From contig JACPQL010000045.1 of the NCBI GenBank assembly GCA_016190445.1, positions 1 to 37,793 of the forward strand: a stretch of 37,793 bases of DNA, written 5' to 3'. The first letter of the stretch is position 1, and each line of letters starts with the position of its first letter. This stretch comes from Chloroflexota bacterium (GTDB taxonomy: Bacteria; Chloroflexota; Dehalococcoidia; Lucifugimonadales; JACPQL01). The notes below the pieces were generated by a model. The model was given only the letters and a program-made list of their open reading frames with translations, made no database searches and had not been told where the DNA came from. Shown here one piece after another: positions 1 through 7,196 of this stretch. The position numbers and the translations under genes are program-made.

Positions 1-39
1 AAAAACCTTCTTCCCCCTTCCTCGAAGAAGGAAGGGGGA
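1..39 (-). terminator. Intrinsic terminator of the sulfite oxidase/small peptide unit
   Basis: Read on the minus strand, an 11-bp perfect stem (positions 39-29 with 22-12, loop 28-23) is followed by AGAAGG and five T (5-1). It lies about 90 bases past the stop of the 25-residue peptide gene. The flank AGGGGGACCGAGGGGG is shared with the hairpin near 14,050, so it may be a dispersed repeat used as a terminator. Confidence 0.7.
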
Positions 40-131
40 CCGAGGGGGATAGTTGGTTGGCCGGACGACCCAGGCCAGGCAAATCCTCCCCCGCCGCTTT
101 GGGTTCCGGAGGTAACGAAATATCGAAGGCA

Positions 132-209
132 CTACACTAGCTGGTACGCCGCGAATGCCGCCACACCGGCAACGAGGAGCACAACGGGGGCCCCCAGCTT
201 CAGAGCCAT
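132..209 (-). CDS. 25-residue single-span membrane peptide
   Basis: This small frame starts at ATG 209-207 and stops at TAG 134-132. The peptide begins MALKLGAPVVLLVAG and continues with a hydrophobic Ala/Val-rich stretch ending AAYQLV. It is one predicted transmembrane segment with a single lysine at the N side. A strong Shine-Dalgarno sequence, GGAAAGGAGG (228-219), sits 9 bases before the ATG and begins about 10 bases after the stop of the sulfite oxidase gene, so the two are probably co-transcribed. An intrinsic terminator follows. I recognise no family. It could be a small subunit or anchor of a membrane complex, but nothing in the sequence shows a partner. The ribosome-binding site and hydrophobic pattern support it; the short length keeps confidence moderate. 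Confidence 0.6.
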   Translation of the reverse strand: MALKLGAPVVLLVAGVAAFAAYQLV

Positions 210-238
210 GGGCCACTACCTCCTTTCCGGGCCTTGTT

Positions 239-1333
239 CTAGTACGCGTACACCCTCACCCTGTGCCATGCATTGTTAACGTAGCCCTTGAAGTTCCAGC
301 GCTCGGCAGCATCAGCCGGTGTAGTGTTGCCGAGGGCGTCCCACGCTCTCGCAACCAGCCTGTGCGGCCCAGGCTCTAGTTGTAGAGAAGCGTCCCAGAA
401 CCGCCATGTCCACGGGCCCTGGCCTTCCTGTAAACACCCGGTCACCCAACCATGTTCATTATCAACAGATACCTCAACCCTCTCGATCTTGGAGACGCCG
501 CTGATGGCATAGCCCTGTACCAGGACTTCCCCGGCCTGGACCACCTCACCATCTCTGGGCAGGCAGATAACCGAGTTCAAGGCCAGGCGTGTCAACACCT
601 CCCCTTTGCTCCAGTCCACGTTGCAGGCAGTTGCGGATGGAGGGAAGAGCTTGTACGCATGCCGCTGGAAGTAGTTGTTCGAAGGTTCCCGCTGGAGCGT
701 GATGGCTTGTAGCCACTTGACGCTCCGGGCCCCGATAAACCCTGGGACGACAACGCGGAGGGGGAAACCATGGACGGCAGCAAGCGGGCTGCCATTCATC
801 TCGTACGCCAGTATGACCTCGTCGCTCAGTGCCTTCTCGATGGGGACAGAGCCGCCGACCGTGGCCGGCCCTTCCGCCATGTCTACCCGGTCCATGCCTG
901 TGAAGGCCACGTGGCGCGCCGCCTCATCCACACCCGCCGCTTCCAGCACATCTCTCAGAAGGACACCTCTCCAGAGCGCGGTGCCAATGGCGCCTTGGTC
1001 CCAGAGGACCTCTCCTGGTGTGGGCCTGATCTCCGCAAGCTCTCGACGTCGGTTCCCAGCACATTCCAGCGTGGCGCAAAGCTCGACCCTGGGAAAGCGG
1101 TCCCGGACCTGAGCCATGGACAGGTGCAGTTCCCTTTTCACCGCACCGCCAACCGCCAGTGAGTAGCTGGCCAGGTCCACATCAGGGACACCGCCATGGT
1201 TGCGGACGAAGAAGAGGTCGGTGGGCGTGACCAAGTGCTGCCGCAGCTCTCCCGCGGGAGGCTCGGCATTCCATGCCAACCCAGGGTGGACCATCAGGGA
1301 CTCGCGCTTTCTTGGTATCGTAGCCCGAAGCAT
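239..1333 (-). CDS. Sulfite oxidase-family molybdopterin oxidoreductase
   Basis: The 364-residue protein matches the SUOX fold. It has an N-terminal stretch ending FFVRNHG (about 41-47), then the molybdopterin domain with the cofactor-ligating cysteine in ECAGNRR (Cys91), then a C-terminal Ig-like Mo-cofactor dimerisation domain (about 240-364). Family members oxidise sulfite, or reduce related S/N-oxides, through a Mo-pterin centre. No cytochrome b5 or heme domain is present, as in plant and many bacterial cofactor-only forms. No Tat or Sec signal is seen, and an in-frame stop lies just upstream of the ATG, so the enzyme appears cytoplasmic although the genes before it are exported. An alternative start is Met14. 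It is the last large gene of the minus-strand run and is followed by a 25-residue membrane peptide gene. The substrate cannot be assigned from sequence. Confidence 0.88.
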   Translation of the reverse strand: MLRATIPRKRESLMVHPGLAWNAEPPAGELRQHLVTPTDLFFVRNHGGVPDVDLASYSLAVGGAVKRELHLSMAQVRDRFPRVELCATLECAGNRRRELAEIRPTPGEVLWDQGAIGTALWRGVLLRDVLEAAGVDEAARHVAFTGMDRVDMAEGPATVGGSVPIEKALSDEVILAYEMNGSPLAAVHGFPLRVVVPGFIGARSVKWLQAITLQREPSNNYFQRHAYKLFPPSATACNVDWSKGEVLTRLALNSVICLPRDGEVVQAGEVLVQGYAISGVSKIERVEVSVDNEHGWVTGCLQEGQGPWTWRFWDASLQLEPGPHRLVARAWDALGNTTPADAAERWNFKGYVNNAWHRVRVYAY

Positions 1334-1686
1334 GTCTCACCATCCCCTACGTCTCACCCGGCCGAGCCCCTTCCAAGCCTTTGGCGTTCGGCCAGGCTCG
1401 ATGTGGTGGAAGATTGGCCACGACACGGATAAAGACCTCCTCTGCGGCGAGGAAAATGCCAGGGTGAGTGGCCTCTTGGCTGGCTGGGTCTTGCCGCATC
1501 ATGCAGCTCCTTCGTAGGATATCGGGTGGTATCTCGCACCGATCACCCGTACCTCGCCTGCCTGCACAAGTGACCACCCATCCTGGCACGGCCTACAGCT
1601 AGGAAGAGGCACCCGGTTGCCAACGCTCCCACCAGGCTCACAGTGTCAATATGGCATGGCCTGCTGGAGCGCTGTCCTTACCTGAG
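1334..1686. other. Non-coding stretch between acidic protein and sulfite oxidase genes
   Basis: About 350 bases without a supported gene. Frames of up to 80 codons on the minus strand have no ribosome-binding site and no recognisable protein. A TTGACA (minus strand, near 1647-1652) has no convincing -10 partner. No clear terminator follows the acidic-protein gene. Confidence 0.5.
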
Positions 1687-2220
1687 TCAGCTTGCAAGAG
1701 AGACCTCGGGCTCGTCCTCCTCCTCCTCGTCCTCCTCCTCCTCTTCGATCAGCCCTTCCACCTGATCCTCGAACGCCCCCAGGGCCCCGTCAACGGCCTC
1801 TTCAAACTCCTCCACCGCCATGTCCACATCTTCCTCGTCGGCTCCGGCGGCGTCGACCAGTTCCGCTGCCGCGTCCTTTAGGTCATCCTCCAGGTCTGCT
1901 AGCGCATCATCCAGGGCGTCCTCGTCCTCGACCAGGTCTACCAGAGCATCCCCAAAATCTGCGACAGCTTCTTCAACGGCCTCGTCGAAGTCGTCCAGGG
2001 CCTGCTCAACGTCTTCGTCCTCCTCGACAGCGGCGATTAGCGTCGCTGCCGCTTCCTCCACGGCGTCCTCCAGGTCCGCAATGGCCTCATCGAACTCTTC
2101 CTCAGCGTCCTCAACGGAGGCTGAGGCCACTCCCGCCCCGGCGATCGTAGCACCGGGGCCGTAGCCCAGCACTACCGCCAGTGCCAGGGAGACAAGGAAT
2201 CCCATCCACATGTACCTCAC
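1687..2220 (-). CDS. Exported, extremely acidic Asp/Glu/Ala-rich protein
   Basis: I choose the GTG at 2220-2218 because AGGAGG lies 7 bases before it; the frame could also open at a GTG at 2226 or an ATG further in. The product has about 177 residues. An N-terminal hydrophobic signal segment (MRYMWMGFLVSLAL, then VVLGYGPGA) has a plausible cleavage site near ASAS. The rest is built almost only from Asp, Glu, Ala, Val and Leu in a helix-favouring pattern (xxLEDxVEEA, ALDDFDEAVEE, ALADLEDDL) and ends in a run of glutamates. After the signal there is one lysine and no arginine or histidine. Such a chain would be a negatively charged helical or coiled-coil protein outside the membrane. It could bind cations, cover the cell surface or act as a scaffold, but no family is recognised. 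It lies downstream of the MADGS-repeat protein gene. Confidence 0.75.
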   Translation of the reverse strand: MRYMWMGFLVSLALAVVLGYGPGATIAGAGVASASVEDAEEEFDEAIADLEDAVEEAAATLIAAVEEDEDVEQALDDFDEAVEEAVADFGDALVDLVEDEDALDDALADLEDDLKDAAAELVDAAGADEEDVDMAVEEFEEAVDGALGAFEDQVEGLIEEEEEDEEEEDEPEVSLAS

Positions 2221-2371
2221 TTCCACACCTCCTTGCCTACCTATGCATTCTGCGTCATGCCCTTGTGGTCGCCACTATCCTAAGCCCATGGGTCTCACCC
2301 TCCTCCGCTTTTTGCTGCACAGCCCAGACCCCGTTTCGCCCACGGGGCGGGACGTTCTGGCTGCGTCTCTG

Positions 2372-3316
2372 TTAGGGCTTCAACGCCTCCTTGCCAAACA
2401 CGGCAAGGTGGTCCTCCACGTCCTGCTCGGTGACGTTCCCGTCAGCGTCCACCTTCTTGACCTTCCCCTTGTCAATGGAAACAGTGAAGCTCCAGCCATC
2501 AAAGCTGACCACAGCCCCTTCCAGACGGACATCTTTCGTGGCTCCGTCGTGACTGGCGCTAATATCAGCCGTGCCGACGGTGACCGTGAAGGCGTAGCTC
2601 GCCGATACAGCGACCGTTACGTCAGTCAGGGTTGCTTGGACTGTCTTGTCAGGCGCCTGTGCCGAGAGACTGGCGCTTCCGACGGTCTCGGTCCAGGAGC
2701 CGTCGGCCATGCGATGGGCCATCACGTCTGTGGCGGAGGCCTGGATGGTGCTGTCGCCATCCACCAGCGTTGCCGAGACGTCCTCCACCGTGAACTTCTT
2801 GCTGCCATCGGCCATCTTGCTGAAGCTGAAGCCGCTCGCGTCCTTCCGGAACGTAGTGTCGGCATCCACCTCCAGCTCCAGCCTGCCGCTCTCGACCATG
2901 AGTGAGAAGCTGCCACCACCCCTGGTCAGCTCCAGGCCGACCAGCCTGGCATTCACGGCATGCCCGTCAACGGTGCCAGTGAAATCTCCCCGCTCCAGAG
3001 AGACGTGGGTGCTCCCGTCCGCCATATGCTCGACGGTCTTGCCCGTCAGGTCGGACTCCAGCTCCACGCCGGGCATCTCCATCCCCAGCACACCAACGTG
3101 GATGATGGCCCGGGACGCCTTCTTCGCCAGAGCCGCAAGCTCCTCATGCTCGCCAGCCATCATGTGGTGATGGACCAAGTGCTTGGCCAGGCAGACCGCC
3201 GCCCGGTCCACCAGCGTTGGCCCGCTCTCCTGGGCCTGCGCATGTGCCGGGAGCAGCACCGCCGCAGTCACCAGCAGCACCAACCCGAGCGCCAGCACAG
3301 GTATTACCCTCTTCAT
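2372..3316 (-). CDS. Exported protein with MADGS repeats and a His-rich helix
   Basis: The 314-residue protein starts at an ATG preceded by AAAGGAGG at 5 bases. A clear Sec signal peptide (MKRVIPVLALGLVLLVTAA to about AQAQE) is followed by a short helical region, CLAKHLVHHHMMAGEHEEL (about 42-60). Its cysteine and cluster of histidines could bind a metal or heme. From about residue 85 to the end it is beta-rich, with three MADGS turns (HMADGSTHV, KMADGSKKF, RMADGSWTE), each followed by alternating polar and hydrophobic strands. This suggests a repeated beta-sandwich or beta-solenoid unit. I recognise no family. Only about 20 bases separate it from the di-heme peroxidase gene, so the two are very likely co-transcribed. 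A periplasmic or surface role connected with the peroxidase is inferred from position only. Confidence 0.8.
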   Translation of the reverse strand: MKRVIPVLALGLVLLVTAAVLLPAHAQAQESGPTLVDRAAVCLAKHLVHHHMMAGEHEELAALAKKASRAIIHVGVLGMEMPGVELESDLTGKTVEHMADGSTHVSLERGDFTGTVDGHAVNARLVGLELTRGGGSFSLMVESGRLELEVDADTTFRKDASGFSFSKMADGSKKFTVEDVSATLVDGDSTIQASATDVMAHRMADGSWTETVGSASLSAQAPDKTVQATLTDVTVAVSASYAFTVTVGTADISASHDGATKDVRLEGAVVSFDGWSFTVSIDKGKVKKVDADGNVTEQDVEDHLAVFGKEALKP

Positions 3317-3336
3317 GATTGCCTCCTTTCATCTCC

Positions 3337-5112
3337 TCATTCCGGCAAAGCAGGGTCCAGCCCCAAGAAGGGCTCCAGAGGCTGCTTGGCACCACCGGCG
3401 CCCACGGCCGGGATACAGGCCAGTGCATCCTTGGCCACCCCGCTACCTGGTGGATGCTCCTCCACATCGGCCGGGCCTCCCTCATGGCCATTGGCAAGGC
3501 ACAGCTCCGGGTGATCGAAGGGGGCACGCTGCCAGCGGACCCGCTCGTCCGTCAGGGAGAGCAGGAACGCCACCAGTGCGCTCCGCTGCCCTTCAGTGAG
3601 ACCAAGGGACCTGATCTGGGAGTCCTTGTTCTCCTGGTTGGCGAAGTCGCCGCCGCGGTTGTAGAAGTCAACCACCTGCCGCAGGGTGGCCTTGCCACCG
3701 TTGTGAAAGTAAGGGCCGGTCAGCTCAACGTTGCGCAGACCCGGGGTCTTGAAGGCACCGTTGAGCCCGGTGTCCTCGGCAATGGGCCCCGCTCCCAGGT
3801 CCTCCTGCGTTGGCCGCACGCCGATGTTGAAGAAACCCGAGAAGCCACCCCTGGAGCCAGACGTGGCCTCGGTAAGCAGAGTGCCTCGGTGACACTGGCT
3901 GCACCGGCCTTCGCCGGTGAAGACCTCAAAACCGTCTCGCTGCTGCGGTGTCAGAGCATCAGCATCACCTCCCAGAAATAGATCGAAGGGTGTCTGGTCG
4001 GATACCAGGGTCGTCTCGTAGAGCTGGACAGCCAGCCCAAAGAAGAGGGGGAAATTGGCTTCCATGTGAGAGTACTGGTTGCCATCCAGCGTGATAGGCT
4101 GCTGGGCACTCCAGTACTGGGGCAGAAATGCCTGCCGCACCAGGTCGGCGTAGGAGACGCGGAGGCCCCCCGCGCCTGGCTCCTCCCGGCTCCTGGCCAG
4201 CGGGCCCAGCACGTTGTCCTCCGGATGGACCTCCTGCCGGCCCAGGGGCACCAACTCCGGGCTCAGCAGTTTCTTGCCAACGTCTGGAAAGGTGCGGCCG
4301 GCGGCGGACATCTCCACGTCGCTCAAGGGTGGCCCCACCGCCTGGGACGCCAGGCTGGCACTGGTGATCTCCACCGTCACCTGCCTGAGCTGGCCATCCA
4401 GCGCCCACCAGATACGAGCACCGGAGTCACCGGGGCCAAAAGGGGTCACACCGTTGAAGGTGTTGTTGGCCCGTCCATCCCAAAAATTGTGGAAGTTGAA
4501 CACAGCGTTAATCGCGCTGGGCGCATTCCGGCCCGTCACCTGCCGGACGTTCTTCCCCTGGACGTGGAAGAGCGGGTCAGGTACAGGGTGCCGCAGGTCT
4601 TCGGAGCTACCAGGGACAATGCCGTCAAACCCTGAGCGTGTGACACCCTGAGACCCCACGATGTCGTCGCGATCCGCAACAATCGGCGACTGGGGGTCGC
4701 CAGGCTCCGCATGCCTGGTGAAGGGAAAGTCGGCGGGGGCCAGCGTGGCGTTAGGGCCGCCCACCTGGAACACGCCATCGGTGCCCGGATGAAGAGTGTT
4801 CTTCGTCCGGCGGTCCGCGCCAGCGGCGAAGTGGCAACTGGCGCAGGCCTGGTTACCATCGCTGCCGACCTGCACGTCCCAGAACAGGGCTTTGCCGAGC
4901 TGCACAGCAGCGGTCCTGTCTCGAACGAACCTGTCAAGGTCTGGAGGCTCCGGGACCCTTACCTGGGCCAGGGGTACCAAATCGCTGGGAGCCCTATCCC
5001 GGACTGATGGCCCCTGCGCCGACAGGGTGTAGACCACGAGCCCAGCGCTGGTCGCCGCTACAGCCGCCAGAAACCAAGTCAGCCAGCGGCCCCACACGTA
5101 CGGCCCACTCAT
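3337..5112 (-). CDS. Membrane-anchored di-heme c-type peroxidase (MauG/CCP family)
   Basis: The third codon of the frame (ATG 5112-5110) is taken as the start because GGGGAGG lies 5 bases before it, giving 591 residues. An uncleaved N-terminal membrane anchor (about 8-33) places the enzyme outside the cytoplasmic membrane. Two c-type heme sites are seen: CASCH (about 90-94, in ACASCHFAAGADRRTKN) and CSQCH (about 404-408). Family features follow: NAVFNFHNFWDGR, FKTPGLRNVELTGPYFHNGG and VVDFYNRGG. Classical cytochrome c peroxidases use a Met in the last segment as axial heme ligand; here a Tyr (about 484) occupies that neighbourhood, as in MauG-like proteins (inference). At nearly 600 residues it is longer than standard peroxidases (about 320-350). 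Role: reduction of peroxide or oxidative modification of a partner protein. It lies between the CHRD gene and the MADGS-repeat gene. Confidence 0.9.
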   Translation of the reverse strand: MSGPYVWGRWLTWFLAAVAATSAGLVVYTLSAQGPSVRDRAPSDLVPLAQVRVPEPPDLDRFVRDRTAAVQLGKALFWDVQVGSDGNQACASCHFAAGADRRTKNTLHPGTDGVFQVGGPNATLAPADFPFTRHAEPGDPQSPIVADRDDIVGSQGVTRSGFDGIVPGSSEDLRHPVPDPLFHVQGKNVRQVTGRNAPSAINAVFNFHNFWDGRANNTFNGVTPFGPGDSGARIWWALDGQLRQVTVEITSASLASQAVGPPLSDVEMSAAGRTFPDVGKKLLSPELVPLGRQEVHPEDNVLGPLARSREEPGAGGLRVSYADLVRQAFLPQYWSAQQPITLDGNQYSHMEANFPLFFGLAVQLYETTLVSDQTPFDLFLGGDADALTPQQRDGFEVFTGEGRCSQCHRGTLLTEATSGSRGGFSGFFNIGVRPTQEDLGAGPIAEDTGLNGAFKTPGLRNVELTGPYFHNGGKATLRQVVDFYNRGGDFANQENKDSQIRSLGLTEGQRSALVAFLLSLTDERVRWQRAPFDHPELCLANGHEGGPADVEEHPPGSGVAKDALACIPAVGAGGAKQPLEPFLGLDPALPE

Positions 5113-5244
5113 CATCACCTCCCCACCCCTCGCGGGGTCTCAGTGCGACAGAGATTCAGGCACACCTCAATAACGCGCCGTGGCCACGGTCACCGCGACA
5201 GGCCCATCGGCCAGATAGCCTCCTCCGCCTGTGCGCAGGCCCAG

Positions 5245-5748
5245 CTATGGCTGCGGCCCAGGCACGAGCTGGCCCCGTACCTCTCCGGCAGGACGGGCAG
5301 AGGTGTGTACGTTGACGTAAGTGTTGCCTGCCGCAACCGAGGTAATGAACGCCTCAAAGATGGTACCGCAAGCTGTGGCGAGCAGATTAGCCGCAGTGAA
5401 CGTGCCCTCTTTCGTCCACACGCCGTCAACAATGACCCCTGGACCAGCTATTCCTCCGGCCAGGAAGACCGCCACCGGGCCGTTGGCGCCCGAGGGAGCG
5501 CAGTGGATGTGGGCCTGGGTTATCCCTTCAACACCTCGGACCTCTAACCGGTAGGTGGCCACGCCCATGGGCACATCGAAGCTAACCGTGGCCATGCCCA
5601 TTCCGGCGGTCATTACCGGAGGCACTTCGTTTGCTCCCGACAGCGTTGCCTGGAAGGAGACCGGCTGGCCACCCAGGGCTGCACCACCCAGGAGTGCAAC
5701 GCCCATAACCGCCATGACGCCAACCAGAAGCATCATCCGCTTCCTCAT
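5245..5748 (-). CDS. Exported CHRD-domain protein
   Basis: Translation from ATG 5748-5746, with GGGAGGGT just upstream, gives 167 residues. A Sec signal peptide (MRKRMMLLVGVMAVMGVALL to about ALGG) is followed by one CHRD domain. Typical landmarks are ATLSGANEVPPV, TYRLEV, ITQAHIHCAPSG, TSARPAGEVRGQL. CHRD domains were first described in chordin and occur in many exported bacterial proteins; their biochemical role is not settled. The frame continues upstream to 6009, but that part is not CHRD-like and holds a stem-loop, so it is treated as leader. A gap of about 130 bases precedes the di-heme peroxidase gene on the same strand. It is probably the first gene of the exported cluster. Confidence 0.87.
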   Translation of the reverse strand: MRKRMMLLVGVMAVMGVALLGGAALGGQPVSFQATLSGANEVPPVMTAGMGMATVSFDVPMGVATYRLEVRGVEGITQAHIHCAPSGANGPVAVFLAGGIAGPGVIVDGVWTKEGTFTAANLLATACGTIFEAFITSVAAGNTYVNVHTSARPAGEVRGQLVPGPQP

Positions 5749-5840
5749 CTTCACCCTCCCCTCTACTGGCCTACCAAGGGATGCCACTGGCCCCCTGCTC
5801 AGTGAATCACTCGGGGTCGGCCAAGACGCCAGACAAGCGA

Positions 5841-5882
5841 AAGGCCGACGCAGCGTTTGCTTGCCACAGCTACGTCGGCCTT
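5841..5882 (-). promoter_or_regulatory. Stem-loop in the leader of the CHRD gene
   Basis: On the minus strand AAGGCCGACGTAGC (5882-5869) pairs with GCTGCGTCGGCCTT (5854-5841), 13 of 14 Watson-Crick plus one wobble, loop of 14. It lies about 95 bases before the CHRD start and is followed by a short T-rich TTTCGCTTG. It could be an attenuator, an mRNA-stabilising hairpin or a repeat remnant. A TATAAA that may serve as a -10 lies at 5983-5978, without a good -35. Confidence 0.4.
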
Positions 5883-6044
5883 CGCCCACCTCCTCCCACA
5901 CCTCTCTGGGCCATGACCACTCCCCGCCTGTCGAGAACCTCCCAGGCAGCATGAAGCTGCCGGAGGGCTCTTGGTTATTTATACGCACCAGGCGGGACGG
6001 CGGATGCACTCCCAGCAGCGTGATAGAAGACCAGCAAGAGGGCT

Positions 6045-6350
6045 TAGTGTCCCGTCTCAGAAAAACGTTGCAAAGCCCAACGCTGCCACCTACCTTTGGA
6101 GATGGACCCCCACCCCATGTCGTTTCCCACCCTGCCCACCCCGTCCCGATTGCATCGGGACGGCCACGGTAGCCCCACCCCTTGGGAGTTATTGGTCGAG
6201 ATGAAACAACGGGAACTATTGCTGGGGTGGGGCTACATATGACCTTCCCGACGCATTCGCGTCGGGAAGGGGCGGGTGGGTGGGCACTAACCCCGGGAGG
6301 GGAAGCACCATCCCTGGAGCTATTCAGAGAACTTCAGGGACAGGACACTA
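6045..6350. mobile_element. MITE-like element with IS630-type ends
   Basis: The left end reads TAGTGTCCCGTCTCAGAA (6045-6062) and the right end, on the other strand, TAGTGTCCTGTCCCTGAA (6350-6333): 15 of 18 identical. Each end begins with TA, the target duplicated by IS630/Tc1-type elements. The roughly 302-bp body has no gene. It contains three nested inverted repeats: 6141-6150/6154-6163, 6170-6181/6224-6235 and 6243-6254/6259-6270. The 11-bp end CTAGTGTCCTG recurs beside the IS630-type transposase at 37,632 and alone at 23,784, so the element was probably mobilised by that transposase. It abuts the 3' end of ogg. Confidence 0.68.
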
Positions 6351-7196
6351 GACGGCCAGCCGACGGTGGTGGAAGAGGTACTGGTTGGCGTAGCCAGCGT
6401 AGGGTCCAAAACGTTCCAGGGCCCAGGCACGCAACTCCGGTGGCTTCAACCGCCTCACCCCGTACCATTCCTCCAGGGCACGTCGCACCCAGCGGTCCAC
6501 GGGGAAGGCGTCTAGCTTGTCCATGGAGAACAGGAGCACACACTCCGCCACCTTGGGGCCGACGCCGGGAACGCCCAGCAGCGCCGCCCTGGCCTCGTTG
6601 TAGGGCCGGAGGCGGAGCCCAGCCACGTCTAAGCCGCCAGAGGCTACCATCTGGGCCGCGGCTGCGATGTATTCGGCCCGGAAGCCCGCGCCAAGGGCCC
6701 GCAGGCCGGTTTCCCCCACCGATGCCAGACGCTCCGGCGAGGGGAAGGTGTGGCGCTCTAGCGCGCCCAGGCGCCGCGACTCCCCATACGCGTGCGCCAT
6801 GCGCTCCAGGGTCCGCCCTATCTGCCGGATGCTGGAGTTGGAGGAGCAGATAAAGGAGACCAGGCACTCCCACGGGTCCTGCCGCAGCAGTCGAAGTCCA
6901 GGGTACTTTCGGATGGCGGCGGACACCTGAGCATCGGCAGAGAGACCGCGGTGAATGGCGGGCAGGTCGTCGTCCAGCCGCAGGTAGTCGGCCAGGGCGA
7001 GCGCCAGCGCCTCGGGGCCATCCGGCGCCGACTCCACCTCCACCCCATCCTTCACGGCCCGCAGCCGGACCACGTTATTGTCTAGCACCCCGATGAACCA
7101 GCCGTCGCCCTCCTGCACCCAGCGGAAGGCCTGCCCGCCGCAAAGGGCGGCCTCCAGGTCAATGGGCTGGTCAACTCTGAGGCGGTACGGGGTCAT
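6348..7196 (-). CDS. ogg: 8-oxoguanine DNA glycosylase (OGG1 type)
   Basis: The 282-residue protein removes 8-oxoguanine from DNA and nicks the abasic site. An N-terminal OGG domain (LRVDQPIDLEAALCGGQAFRW, about 6-26) precedes a helix-hairpin-helix GPD domain. In LLGVPGVGPKVAECV the lysine (about 215) is the Schiff-base nucleophile, and in FPVDRWVRRAL the Asp (about 234) is the catalytic acid, spaced 19 residues as in human OGG1. The ATG overlaps the stop of the upstream helicase gene by 4 bases (ATGA), so the two are translationally coupled; an earlier ATG at 7226 is less likely. The stop codon TAG coincides with the TA target of the adjacent MITE-like element, so the original C-terminus may have been altered by the insertion. 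Confidence 0.92.
   Translation of the reverse strand: MTPYRLRVDQPIDLEAALCGGQAFRWVQEGDGWFIGVLDNNVVRLRAVKDGVEVESAPDGPEALALALADYLRLDDDLPAIHRGLSADAQVSAAIRKYPGLRLLRQDPWECLVSFICSSNSSIRQIGRTLERMAHAYGESRRLGALERHTFPSPERLASVGETGLRALGAGFRAEYIAAAAQMVASGGLDVAGLRLRPYNEARAALLGVPGVGPKVAECVLLFSMDKLDAFPVDRWVRRALEEWYGVRRLKPPELRAWALERFGPYAGYANQYLFHHRRLAV

Noticed and set aside
1347-1589. 80-codon minus-strand frame upstream of sulfite oxidase as a signal-peptide exon or gene
   Set aside because: No hydrophobic signal, no twin-arginine motif and no ribosome-binding site; it is also in a different frame.
1692-2164. Pro/Arg-rich or Ser-rich plus-strand frames
   Set aside because: They are reverse complements of the Asp/Glu/Ala repeats of the acidic protein; the minus strand has the ribosome-binding site and signal peptide.
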